64,000 nucleotides of DNA from Ga0077555 sp963746315 (GCA_963746315.1 CAVVAR010000010.1:124001-188000), one strand, 5' to 3'. Counted from the first letter of the stretch, positions 51,943 through 60,691 are shown. Program-made: numbers and translations. Notes: generated from the letters alone by a model not told the origin.

Positions 51943-52491
51943 ATGAGTGGCACAAGCAACAGCCTGCACACCATCGAGCTGCGTCTCTCGGCGCTGGCGC
52001 AGCTGTTCAACTCGCTCGATCCCTCGCCATTCCACGAGCGCGACCTCGACGACGACGCCGAGGCCTATATCGTGGGATGGGCTCGCGAGTTGCCGAGGGA
52101 CGGACCATTCCGGCTCGTGTTGCACCTGCCGGTCGCCGAGGCGGAAATGGCGCGCGAGCGCGACGTATCGGCCTCGCTGCTCCACTACTTTGCCGAGCGC
52201 GCGACCCACCTCGACCGCGAGCTGTCCGAGCTATTCCGCGTTGGACGGCGCAATCTCGGCATAAGCCTGCCGCTGCTCGTCGTCTGCCTCATCGCGAGCC
52301 AGCTGATCCGCGCCTACTTCGGCGGCGGCGCGCTGGCGAGCGTGCTGCAAGAGAGCCTCGTCATCGTCGGCTGGGTGGCCAATTGGAAGCCGCTCGAGAC
52401 CTTCCTCTATGACTGGTGGCCGATTGCGCGGCGCCGTGATCTCTATCGCCGCCTGTCCGTCGCCGAGGTGGAGATCCGGGCCAACGGCTAG
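51943..52491 (+). CDS. Uncharacterised protein with one or two membrane helices
   Basis: A 182-residue protein I cannot assign. The first 110 residues are soluble and acidic (RDLDDDAEAYIVGWARELPR). A membrane helix follows near residue 105-125 (LGISLPLLVVCLIASQLI), and a second hydrophobic stretch near 140-155 leads to a Trp-rich patch (NWKPLETFLYDWWPIARRRD). The pattern suggests a cytoplasmic N-domain tied to the membrane. Its position behind the MgtC-type gene suggests co-expression. Confidence 0.6.
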   Translation: MSGTSNSLHTIELRLSALAQLFNSLDPSPFHERDLDDDAEAYIVGWARELPRDGPFRLVLHLPVAEAEMARERDVSASLLHYFAERATHLDRELSELFRVGRRNLGISLPLLVVCLIASQLIRAYFGGGALASVLQESLVIVGWVANWKPLETFLYDWWPIARRRDLYRRLSVAEVEIRANG

Positions 52492-52512
52492 TTTAGCGTC
52501 GGAGCCGGAAAA

Positions 52513-53313
52513 CTAGGTGCCGCGCGCTCCACTTTCGACGCCTACCTTCGTCGAAGCCGTCTCGGTCGCCTCGAGCCGCCCATCGCGCAAATTGAAGATC
52601 CGATCGAAGCGATCGAAAATCTTGTCGTCGTGGGTCACGGCGATGATGGCGGCGTCCTGCTCCACGGCCACCTTGCGCAGAAGATCCATGACGATGCCGG
52701 CTCGCTTTGAGTCGAGCGCTGCCGTCGGCTCGTCGGCGAGAATGATGCGCGGGCGATTGGCCAGCGCACGGGCGATAGCGACACGTTGCGCCTCGCCGCC
52801 GGATAGCTTGGCCGGCATCGAAGCCCGGCGGTGGCCGACCTCGAGATAATCGAGCAGCTCCGTTGCGCGCGCGCGCGACGCCGCCGGATCGGCGCCAGCA
52901 AGCTGCAGCACGAGAGCGACGTTGTCGGACGCGTCGAGAAACGGGATCAGATTGTGGAACTGGAAGATGAAGCCGATCTTCTCGAGCCGCAGCTGTCTCA
53001 AATTCGAGCGGAGCCAACGGCCACCGTCGAGAACCAGCTCTCCGTCGAGCGAGAGAGACCCCGCCGACGGATCGAGGATGCAGCCGATGACGTTGAGCAG
53101 CGTCGTCTTGCCAGAGCCCGACGGCCCGAGAAGGGCGACGACCTCGCCCGGATAGATGTCGATCGAGACATCGCGCAGTGCATCGACGCGGGTCTCGCCT
53201 TCACCGAAATGCTTCGAGATGCCAACGGCACGAACCAGCGGCTGAGCAGACCGTGCGGGGTGGGCCTCGGGCTCGCCCGGCCCTGCGATCGGCTTCCTGG
53301 GCTCCGTTGCCAT
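52513..53313 (-). CDS. ABC exporter ATP-binding protein (LolD/DevA-like)
   Basis: A 266-residue ATPase of the MacB/LolD/DevA group. GPSGSGKTTLLNVIG is Walker A, FQFHNLIPFLDASDNV the Q-loop region, KLSGGEAQRVAIARAL the signature, IILADEPTAALD Walker B, and VTHDDKIFDR the H-loop. An N-terminal Pro-rich lead of about 25 residues precedes the ATPase. It is the last gene of a three-gene exporter operon whose order is adaptor, permease, ATPase, as in DevBCA. Confidence 0.88.
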   Translation of the reverse strand: MATEPRKPIAGPGEPEAHPARSAQPLVRAVGISKHFGEGETRVDALRDVSIDIYPGEVVALLGPSGSGKTTLLNVIGCILDPSAGSLSLDGELVLDGGRWLRSNLRQLRLEKIGFIFQFHNLIPFLDASDNVALVLQLAGADPAASRARATELLDYLEVGHRRASMPAKLSGGEAQRVAIARALANRPRIILADEPTAALDSKRAGIVMDLLRKVAVEQDAAIIAVTHDDKIFDRFDRIFNLRDGRLEATETASTKVGVESGARGT

Positions 53314-53314
53314 G

Positions 53315-54448
53315 TCAGCCCCCGAGCGCCGTTGCAGGGTCGACTTTGAGCGCGGCGCGGACACCGAGGCCGCTCGACAAGAGGCATACGACCAGCACGA
53401 TGCCCGCGAGGACGAGGACGTTGTCCGGCTCGAGCACCACACGCCGGGGAAAGTAGTCCTTGATGTTGACGATCAGCGTGGCCCCGATGGCAAAGCCCGC
53501 CAGCCCGAGCGCCAAAGCCTGCTGCACGATCATGCCGATGATCGTGCGATCGGGGGCGCCAATCAGCTTCAAGGTGGCGATCTGCTTCAGCTTCTCCATC
53601 GTCATCGTATAGATGATGAGCGCGATGATGACGGCGGACACGACGAGGAGGAGCGAGGTGAAAAGCCCGATCTGACGGCGCGCGCGATCGACGAGCGACT
53701 GAGTGAGGATGGTCTCTTGCGCCTCCTGGGTGATCGCGGCGAGATGCTTCCATCGGCGGACGGTCTCGGCGACCGCTGCCGGGCTGGTGCCTGGCGCCAG
53801 TCGTGCGATGACGGCATTGACGGTGTCGCGACTGGTGCCCCCAGCGCCCCGGGCAATCTGGACACGGGCGGCTGGCGGTGCCAGGTCGAACTGGAGCTTC
53901 TGGGCATCGAGCAAGGTGATGAACACCGCGGGATCCCCACCGGATGCAACCTGATGTCGCGTCAGGCCGACGACCGTGAACATGTTGCGGCCAAGGCGCA
54001 CGCGCGCACCCAGCGACAAGCCGGACGCCACGTCCGCGACCAGCTCGTAGTGGCTTCGGGCGATGCCGCGTCCCTCGACGATCTGCGGAGGAGCGCCGGG
54101 CCGGGTCGGCTCGTAGCCGATGACGTAGAGCCTCAGCTTCCGTCCGGCATGATCCGCCTCCACCGTCTGATAGGTGAGGCTGCCGGCGGCCACCACGCCT
54201 GCGATCCGCGCAATGGCCTCGCGGGTGTCGCCGGGAATGCGGGACGCCTCGGCGAACGGGCCACGCGTTTCGGCCTCGACGACCCACAGATCGACGGCCG
54301 GGGAGCGGGCAATGGTAAGCGCATCGACAACGAGGCCGCGATAGATGCCGATCATCGCCAGCACGACACCGAGCAGCAGACCGAGCCCCACGCAGGTCAG
54401 GACAAAGCGGAAGAGGTTGTGGCGAATGTCACGGTAGGCGAGATTCAT
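53315..54448 (-). CDS. ABC exporter permease (FtsX-like, DevC type)
   Basis: A 377-residue permease. One membrane helix near the start (FVLTCVGLGLLLGVVLAM), a large periplasmic domain, then three C-terminal helices that form an FtsX fold (LLLVVSAVIIALIIYTMTMEKLKQIATLKLIGAP, and AIGATLIVN). This is the MacB/DevC design in which the permease works with a periplasmic adaptor and an outer-membrane duct. It ends one base before the ATPase start, and its start overlaps the adaptor by four bases. Confidence 0.88.
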   Translation of the reverse strand: MNLAYRDIRHNLFRFVLTCVGLGLLLGVVLAMIGIYRGLVVDALTIARSPAVDLWVVEAETRGPFAEASRIPGDTREAIARIAGVVAAGSLTYQTVEADHAGRKLRLYVIGYEPTRPGAPPQIVEGRGIARSHYELVADVASGLSLGARVRLGRNMFTVVGLTRHQVASGGDPAVFITLLDAQKLQFDLAPPAARVQIARGAGGTSRDTVNAVIARLAPGTSPAAVAETVRRWKHLAAITQEAQETILTQSLVDRARRQIGLFTSLLLVVSAVIIALIIYTMTMEKLKQIATLKLIGAPDRTIIGMIVQQALALGLAGFAIGATLIVNIKDYFPRRVVLEPDNVLVLAGIVLVVCLLSSGLGVRAALKVDPATALGG

Positions 54449-55638
54449 TTCTGCGGTCCCGAGACAGACGAGGTCGCGACCGGCCGCGTCGATGCCGCAC
54501 GGCCCTGGCGCATGCCTGTCACGGTGCGCGTGACCACCTCGGCCTTTTCGGGAAGCCCCGACGCGATCTCGAGGCGTCCATCCTCGGTTCGATGCCGGAA
54601 GGCGACCGTGCGCTGCTCGAGCTTGCCATTTTCCACCGTCCAGACGGCTCCCGAGCGCCCGTCGTACCCGTGCACAGCTGCCTCTGGCACCAGCAACGCA
54701 CTCTCGAGCTTGGCAACCGTGATCCAGAACTCGGCCTGCTCGCCGAGATGGACGCGCGACGGCGGATTATCACCCTTGACGTAGACGCGCCGCTCCTCGC
54801 TGACCCGGTCGCTCTCGAGGCCGATGCGCACGACCTGCCCCGTGAAATCGTCGAGCGGCCGCGAGCGCAGGCGCGCGTCGACCTTCTGCCCTTCCTTGAT
54901 GAAGCCGGCCCGGGCCTCATCGACATAGGCCAGTCCCCAATAGCTGTCGGCTGCAATCAGCGTGAAGACCGGGTCCCCTGCCTTGATCACCGTACCAAGC
55001 TCACGATGCCGCTCGATGACCAGCGCGTCGTAAGGCGCAACGAGTGTCCGATGGCCGAGCAGCGTCTCCTCGTACTCCAGCTGCGCGCGCGCGTCGGCGA
55101 GCTGAGCCTTGGCAACCTCGATCTCGCTCGTCGCAACCGAGACATCGGCGCGGGCGACGTCGAGATCGCGTTGGGCCTCCTCGGCACTCTGCTCGGATAC
55201 GACGTTACGGCCAACGAGATCCTGGCGGCGACGGTTCGCCTCCTGGCGCTGCGCCAGCACGGCCTGGCTTTTCTCCAGGTTGGCCTGCGCTTTCAGTATG
55301 CTGGCCTCGGCGCTCATCAGAGCGGCCTTCGCCTTGGCCACCTTGGCCTGCTGCTCACCAACGCTCAGCCGGGCGAGAACGTCTCCCTTGCGCACCCGGT
55401 CGCCGTGGTCGGCCTTCAGCTCGACGAGCGCGGCGCCGACCTCGAAGCCGACCTTGGAGAGGACGCGCGCCTCGACCGTCCCGAGACCATAGACGCGGAT
55501 CGGCACGTCGCGCGCAATCGCCGCCACCTCGACGGCGAGGGGGCGATTGCGAGCAACGGCAAAGCCGGCCGCTACGACCGCGATGAGCAATGCCGCTGCA
55601 AGCCCGAGCCTCAGCCACCCCCTTGGAATTGCGGGCAT
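54445..55638 (-). CDS. Periplasmic adaptor of the ABC exporter (HlyD family, DevB-like)
   Basis: A 397-residue membrane-fusion protein. N-terminal anchor (LGLAAALLIAVVAAGFAVA), a lipoyl-like half (GLGTVEARVLSKVGFEVGAAL), a long coiled coil (about 100-180, rich in Ala, Gln and Glu) and a beta barrel (VARGEVVTRVRS-like region near 300). It should link the permease to a TolC-type channel. The operon has a FixK-type box about 100 bases upstream. DevBCA systems export glycolipids in cyanobacteria; here the cargo is unknown. Confidence 0.85.
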   Translation of the reverse strand: MPAIPRGWLRLGLAAALLIAVVAAGFAVARNRPLAVEVAAIARDVPIRVYGLGTVEARVLSKVGFEVGAALVELKADHGDRVRKGDVLARLSVGEQQAKVAKAKAALMSAEASILKAQANLEKSQAVLAQRQEANRRRQDLVGRNVVSEQSAEEAQRDLDVARADVSVATSEIEVAKAQLADARAQLEYEETLLGHRTLVAPYDALVIERHRELGTVIKAGDPVFTLIAADSYWGLAYVDEARAGFIKEGQKVDARLRSRPLDDFTGQVVRIGLESDRVSEERRVYVKGDNPPSRVHLGEQAEFWITVAKLESALLVPEAAVHGYDGRSGAVWTVENGKLEQRTVAFRHRTEDGRLEIASGLPEKAEVVTRTVTGMRQGRAASTRPVATSSVSGPQK

Positions 55639-55739
55639 CGGTTGTCCTATCTGGCGCGTGTTTCGATCGCTGGCTCAATCCAAACGAACGGCCACCTTCG
55701 CCGCAAAGACGCTTGTCGGTCGGTTGCCCACGAGAGTGC

Positions 55740-55753
55740 TTGATCCGCGTCAA
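55740..55753. promoter_or_regulatory. FixK/FNR-like box upstream of the exporter operon
   Basis: TTGATCCGCGTCAA has a perfect left half and one mismatch in the right half (GTCAA for ATCAA). It lies 101 bases upstream of the adaptor start, in the 134-base gap after the Lin0512 gene. Confidence 0.55.
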
Positions 55754-55772
55754 ACCCACCGTCGCCGGAGGG

Positions 55773-56114
55773 TCATGGCACGTCGATGCGAACGGCAATC
55801 GCGGCACTCGCGATGACGGCCGGATCGTTGTTCTCCGGGTCGGCGACATCGAGGCCGCCCTTGACTGCTTTGACGGTGACGTTGCCGACGGGAAGCGAAG
55901 CCTTCACCTTCTCGAGATCCACTTTCGAAGGTTCCTGCACGCCGATGGTCACCTCGACGTCGATGGCCTTCTTGTCGATTTTGAGCGAGCGGATGAAGGC
56001 CAGCGACGAATGGTGGAGCGCGTCCTGCACGGCACGCAGCGCCGCCTTGGTGTAGTCCGAGCCATGCAGGTCGTTGCCGGTGCCGAGCTCGAGGATGACG
56101 CGTGTTTTGGGCAT
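55773..56114 (-). CDS. Lin0512-family protein, copy 1
   Basis: A 113-residue protein of the Lin0512 family: RVILELGTGNDLHGSDYTKAA at the start and KKAIDVEVTIGVQEPSKV near the middle, ending PAVIASAAIAVRIDVP. The family has no known function; it is small, soluble and probably forms oligomers. A second copy lies 13 bases upstream on the same strand. Confidence 0.78.
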   Translation of the reverse strand: MPKTRVILELGTGNDLHGSDYTKAALRAVQDALHHSSLAFIRSLKIDKKAIDVEVTIGVQEPSKVDLEKVKASLPVGNVTVKAVKGGLDVADPENNDPAVIASAAIAVRIDVP

Positions 56115-56127
56115 TGGGGCGTGCTCC

Positions 56128-56467
56128 TCAGATGTCGAGGCTGACGATGGCGCAGCAATTGGCGATCAGGGTCGCAGTCTGTTCCCGCGTCGTTGCGGAT
56201 CTCGAGGCCCCCCTCGACCACGGTAACGGTGCCTTTGCCGTAGGGGAGCACCTTCAGAACCTCGGCCTTGTCGACCGTCTCGGGGCGCGGCACGCCGATG
56301 TGCACGTCGACCTGCATGGCCTCGAGCGGCTTGCCGAGCGCGGTCGCGATCGAAAGCGAGTTGTGCCAGAGCGCATCGCGGAGCGCGCGGCAGGCAGCCT
56401 TGGTCGGATCGGAGCCGCGAATGTCGGTGCCCATGCCGATCTCGAGCACCATGCGTTTCTTTGCCAT
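56128..56467 (-). CDS. Lin0512-family protein, copy 2, frameshifted near its end
   Basis: The first 95 residues match copy 1: KKRMVLEIGMGTDIRGSDPT, ATALGKPLEAMQVDVHIGV, and PYGKGTVTVVEGGLEIRND. In the next frame the ending ATLIANCCAIVSLDI followed by a stop lines up with the end of copy 1. One extra base near 56175-56185 breaks the frame; removing the T in the GACTGCGACC context restores it. The intact gene would give about 112 residues. Start ATG at 56467. The span is 340 bases, not a multiple of three. Confidence 0.72.
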
Positions 56468-56583
56468 TGGCTTGTCCAGGTTGCAGAGGATAGGTGTCAG
56501 GATAGGGGTGAAGGGAAGCACGCCAGCGCGTGCCTGTCTGCAGTCCTCTCGCCGCTCCACCCCCAGCACCCGGCAGGCGCTTC

Positions 56584-57231
56584 ATGACCGCAACCGTCCT
56601 CGCCGCCTTCGTCGCGACCTGCGTGCTGCTGGCGGTGACACCGGGCCCCAACATGGCGCTGATCATCGCCGCGACCCTGTCGGGCGGACTGGCAGGAGGC
56701 CTCGCCACGCTGGCGGGCACCATGACCGGGCTCATCGTCCTGGTTGCGGTCGCCGCGATCGGCATGACGTCGGTGATGCTGTTGATGGCGGAGTGGTTCG
56801 ACGTGATCCGTTGGGCGGGTGCGGTCTATCTCGTGTTTCTGGGCGCACGTCAGCTCTGGGGCTGGTGGCGGACGCGCCGGGCCGCAACGACCATCGGCGA
56901 CGCAGTGCAACTGCCAGCGGCGCGGGCCACAAGCCTCGGTGGACGTTTCGCGCAGGGGGTCGCGGTTTCGCTGTCGAATCCGAAAGTCCTGCTGTTCCTG
57001 GGCGCGTTCTTCCCGCAATTCGTCAATCCCGGTGCCGCGCCGGGACCGCAGCTCGCGCTGCTCGCCGTCCTGTTCGTCGTCGTGCTGACCGCTGTGGATG
57101 TCTCCTACACTGTCGCGCTTGCGCGCGCGCGGGCAACCATCGACATGCGTCGCTTGCGGTTGCTCGACGGGCTCTCCGGCTTGCTTCTGGTCGCCGGAGG
57201 GCTGGTGCTCGCGACAGCGCGGCGGCCTTAG
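56584..57231 (+). CDS. LysE-family amino acid exporter
   Basis: A 215-residue membrane protein with six helices. FVATCVLLAVTPGPNMALIIA is the family start (PGPN motif), GARQLWGWW the loop, and GVAVSLSNPKVLLFLGAFFPQF the conserved central segment. It should export an amino acid such as lysine, homoserine or threonine. Start at the ATG at 56584, divergent from the Lin0512 genes. Confidence 0.88.
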   Translation: MTATVLAAFVATCVLLAVTPGPNMALIIAATLSGGLAGGLATLAGTMTGLIVLVAVAAIGMTSVMLLMAEWFDVIRWAGAVYLVFLGARQLWGWWRTRRAATTIGDAVQLPAARATSLGGRFAQGVAVSLSNPKVLLFLGAFFPQFVNPGAAPGPQLALLAVLFVVVLTAVDVSYTVALARARATIDMRRLRLLDGLSGLLLVAGGLVLATARRP

Positions 57232-57255
57232 TGGCTAGCCGCGCTCGTTCGCCGA

Positions 57256-58212
57256 TCAGATGAGCAGCTCGGCCCAGCCGACGACGTTCATCTTGCGGCT
57301 CCCATCAGCCGCGGCAATGGTCCCCGAGACGACTGACATCGCGAAGCCGCCCGTCTCCCAATCCCCTGAGAGCTTTCGCTCGGCCGTGAAGAGCTCGAGG
57401 ACGTAGGAGACCCCCTCGTGCTCGAAGGCCACGCTCCATGCGATCGGCCAGCGGTAGCTGCGATAAGGCACGGCGGCCGTCTCGACGATACGGAAAACGA
57501 GCTTGCTCACGGGTGCTGCGGTGCCCCAGGTCGCAATGCCGACGAGGCGACCGGTGAGGTCGGAGCCACCCTGGCGCTCGTGGGAATGCATGTAGAAATC
57601 GCGGCCGTCCTCGGTCATCAGGTAAAGGCCGTTGAAGTTGCGCCAGCTGCGGTCGGATTTGCCGGTGAAGTAGTTGAAGTTGTTGCGCTGCAGGTACTCG
57701 AAGATGACGCGACCTTCGAGGCGGCGGCCGCTCCATTCGAGAGCCGCCGGCGCGCCGCCGATCCAGAAAATCCCATCGGCATTCTGACGTTTGAGAGTCT
57801 CGGGCAATGGATCGACGGTGAGCTTCAAGCCCCCTTCGCGGCCGGTGATGACGGTGCCGGTCGCGGCGCGGCCCTCGAACGAGAAGTGCTCCGAGGCGGG
57901 CAATCCGTCGAGCACCTTGCCGGGGTTCGGGTAGACGACGTTTCCCTTGAGGTCCACCCAGCCGGTGGCCTCGTCGTACATCGCGACAAAATGGTTGGCC
58001 TGATAGCTGTCGCGGTCGCGCCCGCGATTGGTGTCGAGGGCCAGGTAGACGTGCCCTTTCGCGTCGCGTCCGACGAAGGAATAGTAATCGGAGTAATAGG
58101 CGACGGCAGGCTCTGGCGAGCTTCGAACAGTCTCGGCGAAGGCTGGGACCGGCCAAAGCAAGGCAGGCGCAATCTGCAGCAGGCGGCGACGGCTCGGCAG
58201 GTCTGTTGGCAT
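57256..58212 (-). CDS. Exported protein, possibly CrtC/AttH-like
   Basis: A 318-residue protein with a Tat-like signal peptide (SRRRLLQIAPALLWPVPAFA). The mature part is beta-rich with many aromatic residues (YYSDYYSFVGRDAKGHVYLA, NNFNYFTGKSDRSWRNFNG) in the manner of lipocalin-related CrtC/AttH hydratase-like folds. I do not see a catalytic signature. Start ATG at 58212. It converges on the LysE gene with a 24-base gap. Confidence 0.6.
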   Translation of the reverse strand: MPTDLPSRRRLLQIAPALLWPVPAFAETVRSSPEPAVAYYSDYYSFVGRDAKGHVYLALDTNRGRDRDSYQANHFVAMYDEATGWVDLKGNVVYPNPGKVLDGLPASEHFSFEGRAATGTVITGREGGLKLTVDPLPETLKRQNADGIFWIGGAPAALEWSGRRLEGRVIFEYLQRNNFNYFTGKSDRSWRNFNGLYLMTEDGRDFYMHSHERQGGSDLTGRLVGIATWGTAAPVSKLVFRIVETAAVPYRSYRWPIAWSVAFEHEGVSYVLELFTAERKLSGDWETGGFAMSVVSGTIAAADGSRKMNVVGWAELLI

Positions 58213-58327
58213 GGGTGCCTCATCGGTGCGTCCCGCAAGCTACCCCCGGTCGCGGCCCGGCGCCGCTCACAACACCGTGCACAGATGCCGTTGCAGGCGC
58301 CCGCGAGGCCGGGTTAGTGTCGGCGCC

Positions 58328-58834
58328 ATGACACGCACAGGCTTCTACTCCGGCTCCTTCGACCCCATCACCAACGGGCACACGGACGTGTTGCGCCGCT
58401 CGGCCGCGCTCGTCGACCGGCTGGTGATCGGCATCGGAGTCCATCCCGGAAAAACGCCTCTGTTCTCCACCGAGGAGAAGACGGCGCTTATCCAGTCCGA
58501 GACGCAAGCCATCGCGGCGCGCTACGGCACCGAGATCACGGTGGTGACGTTCGCAGGGCTGGTGGTCGATGCCGCGCGCGAGGCGGGCGCCACCATGATC
58601 TTCCGCGGTCTGCGCGACGGTACGGACCTCGATTACGAGATGCAGATGTCGGGCATGAACGGGGCCATGGCGCCGGACATCGATACGGTCTTCCTGCCCG
58701 CCAGCCCGGATGTGCGCCACATCACGGCGACGCTGGTGCGCCAGATCGCGATGATGGGCGGGCCCGTGGCCTCGTTCGTTTCGCCCGCGGTCGAGGCGGC
58801 ACTCAAGGCCAAGGCCGGGGCACGGAAGGCCTGA
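58328..58834 (+). CDS. coaD: Phosphopantetheine adenylyltransferase
   Basis: A 168-residue enzyme that makes dephospho-CoA from ATP and 4'-phosphopantetheine. GFYSGSFDPITNGHTDVLRR holds the TxGH-type nucleotide motif, IFRGLRDGTDLDYEMQM the family's central signature, and PDVRHITATLVRQIA the C-terminal adenylate site (here HITATLVR instead of ISSTLVR). Start ATG at 58328. Its neighbours downstream are two cyclophilins, a common order in alphaproteobacteria. Confidence 0.93.
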   Translation: MTRTGFYSGSFDPITNGHTDVLRRSAALVDRLVIGIGVHPGKTPLFSTEEKTALIQSETQAIAARYGTEITVVTFAGLVVDAAREAGATMIFRGLRDGTDLDYEMQMSGMNGAMAPDIDTVFLPASPDVRHITATLVRQIAMMGGPVASFVSPAVEAALKAKAGARKA

Positions 58835-58923
58835 CGGGCGCCAACGTTGCAGCTTCGCCCGATTGTGGCCATAAGGGCGCGTCAAGCCCTCCCAGTTCTT
58901 ATCGCTCAAAACGGAGCCTCCGC

Positions 58924-59469
58924 TTGAAGACCTTCCTCGCGAGCCTGGCGCTCGCTTTCCTTACGCTGGTCGTGCCCGCATCGGCGCAGGCGCCGAAGCT
59001 CGAGCCGGCGAACACGCTGATCATCGAGCTCAAGTCCGGCAAGGTTACGATCCAGCTTCGGCCGGATCTGGCCCCGAAGCACGTCGAGCGCGTCAAGACG
59101 CTCGCCAAGCAGGGGTTCTATGACGGCATCGTCTTCCATCGCGTGATCAAGGGCTTCATGGCCCAGACCGGCGATCCGACCGGCACGGGGACGGGTGGCT
59201 CGAAGCTCGGCAACGTTCCGGCCGAGTTTACGCCGACGCCCTTCGGGCGCGGGACCGTGGGTGCTGCGCGCTCGCAGAGCCCGGACAGCGCCGACAGCCA
59301 GTTCTTCATCTGCTTCACGCACACGCCGTTCCTCAACGGCAAATACACGGTGTGGGGGCAGGTGGTGGACGGCATGCAGCACGTCGACCAGATCGCCCTC
59401 GGCGAGCCGCCGCCGACGCCGGACAAGATGCTGAAGGTGTATGTGCAGGCGGATGGCCCGAGGAAGTAA
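58924..59469 (+). CDS. Peptidyl-prolyl cis-trans isomerase, exported cyclophilin
   Basis: A 181-residue cyclophilin with a signal peptide (FLASLALAFLTLVVPASAQ) that places it in the periplasm. Catalytic core residues are present in GFYDGIVFHRVIKGFMAQTG, SADSQFFICFTHTPFLNGKY and VWGQVVDGM. The start is a TTG at 58924 with GGAG shortly before it. It lies 89 bases after coaD and before a second, cytoplasmic cyclophilin. Confidence 0.88.
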   Translation: MKTFLASLALAFLTLVVPASAQAPKLEPANTLIIELKSGKVTIQLRPDLAPKHVERVKTLAKQGFYDGIVFHRVIKGFMAQTGDPTGTGTGGSKLGNVPAEFTPTPFGRGTVGAARSQSPDSADSQFFICFTHTPFLNGKYTVWGQVVDGMQHVDQIALGEPPPTPDKMLKVYVQADGPRK

Positions 59470-59481
59470 AGTGGCGGCGCC

Positions 59482-59610
59482 ATCCCGGGCCTTGTGCCCG
59501 GGAACCATCGTGCCGCAAGCTCCGTCCAACGCTCGGTGACAGGCCCAAACAGCTGTTCGCCGTCCGAGCGCGTTGATCAATGGGTCCCGGGGACAAGCCC
59601 CGGGATGACA
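59482..59610. repeat. Intergenic palindromic repeat, copy 2
   Basis: Two GC-rich hairpins frame the element: CCCGGGC-CTTGT-GCCCGGG at the left and CCCGGGG-ACAAG-CCCCGGG at the right. The inner part shares CCATCGTGC with the copy at 37441-37552 and a distal TGATCAATGGGTCCCGGG. It fills most of the gap between the two cyclophilin genes. Confidence 0.65.
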
Positions 59611-59627
59611 ATCGAAAGGACTTCCCC

Positions 59628-60103
59628 GTGGCCTACAAAGACCCCGAGAACACCATCGTCATGGAAACGACCAAGGGTAAGGTCGTGATCGAGCTGCGGC
59701 CCGACCTCGCTCCCGGCCATGTCGAGCGCATCAAGCTACTCGCCCGCGAGGGCTTCTACGACGGCATCGTGTTCCATCGCGTGATCGATGGCTTCATGGC
59801 GCAGGTCGGCTGCCCGCACGGCACCGGCACCGGCGGCTCGAAGCATCCGAACCTCGCGGCCGAGTTCAACGCCGAGCCGCATGTGCGCGGCGTTTGCTCG
59901 ATGGCCCGCTCGTCCGATGCCCGAACTCCGCGAACAGCCAGTTCTTCATCTGCTTCGACGACGCCAGCTTCCTCGACAAGCAGTACACCGTCTGGGGCAA
60001 GGTGATCGAGGGCATGGACAACGTCGACAAGATCAAGCGCGGCGAGCCCGTGCAGAACCCCGACAAGATCGTGTCGATGAAGGTCGCGGCGGACGTGAAG
60101 TAG
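59628..60103 (+). pseudogene. Peptidyl-prolyl cis-trans isomerase, cytoplasmic cyclophilin with one frameshift
   Basis: Read from a GTG at 59628 (GAAAGGA before it), the first 97 residues give a complete cyclophilin core (GFYDGIVFHRVIDGFMAQVG, GTGTGGSKHPNLAAEF). The frame then changes near 59925, and the end SANSQFFICFDDASFLDKQY and VWGKVIEGMDNVDKI is in another frame, reaching a stop at 60103. Adding one C to the CCC at 59919-59921 restores a single reading of about 158 residues (ARSSDAPNSANSQFF). I treat this as an indel in a C run. Confidence 0.82.
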
Positions 60104-60134
60104 GGCGACGGCTGCGCCGAACTTCTCTTCGGCC

Positions 60135-60658
60135 TCAAGTCGCTGGAGGCGGCGTCGATGACGGGTTGGTGGGCGTTTGGCGACGCGTGCCGACCAAAGC
60201 CTCGACGATGCGCCAACACACGGCACCAGAGACGGTGCCCGAAGCCACGATCACGCCAGCCATGAGCATGGTGCCTTCGTGCCCGGTCTCCGGATCGCCC
60301 AATCGCTCCGCGAGCAACATCGCGGCATAGGCTGCAGAGACGAGCGCAGAGATGATCACAGCGTGCTTTCTGCCACTGCGGCTCGGCCCGAGCAGTGCCA
60401 GAACGGCCCCTGCCGTCGCAGCCGGGGCAAACCCCATCAAGAAGCCGAACACGGGTCCATAAATAACGCACAGACCGATCGCGCCGGGAACGGCGGACAG
60501 CGTCCCTGGACTGCCGTTTGCCACGCCGATTGCCCCCAGGAACCCGAAGCAGCGATCGGCCCTCCTATCAACGGGCCAAGCAGCGCGAACACCACGACGA
60601 TAATAAGTCGCGACCCGATCGTTGCACCAAAGCGCGTGGCACTCGTCGACAATGACAA
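60135..60658 (-). pseudogene. Small membrane protein with a frameshift
   Basis: Two overlapping frames together give a plausible four-helix protein of about 170 residues. The start, a TTG at 60658 with GGAGG seven bases upstream, leads into LIIVVVFALLGPLIGGPIAA. A one-base shift near 60550 is needed to enter FLGAIGVANGSPGTLSAVPG and the remaining helices (VIYGPVFGFLMGFAPAATAG, MLMAGVIVASGTVSGAVC). No family is recognised. It is divergent from the NamZ-type gene. Confidence 0.55.
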
Positions 60659-60691
60659 TTGATTCCCTCCCACCCGGGATCAGACACATTT

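Noticed and set aside
59573..59580. TTGATCAA as a FixK-type site
   Set aside because: The half-sites have no four-base gap, and the string belongs to the intergenic repeat.
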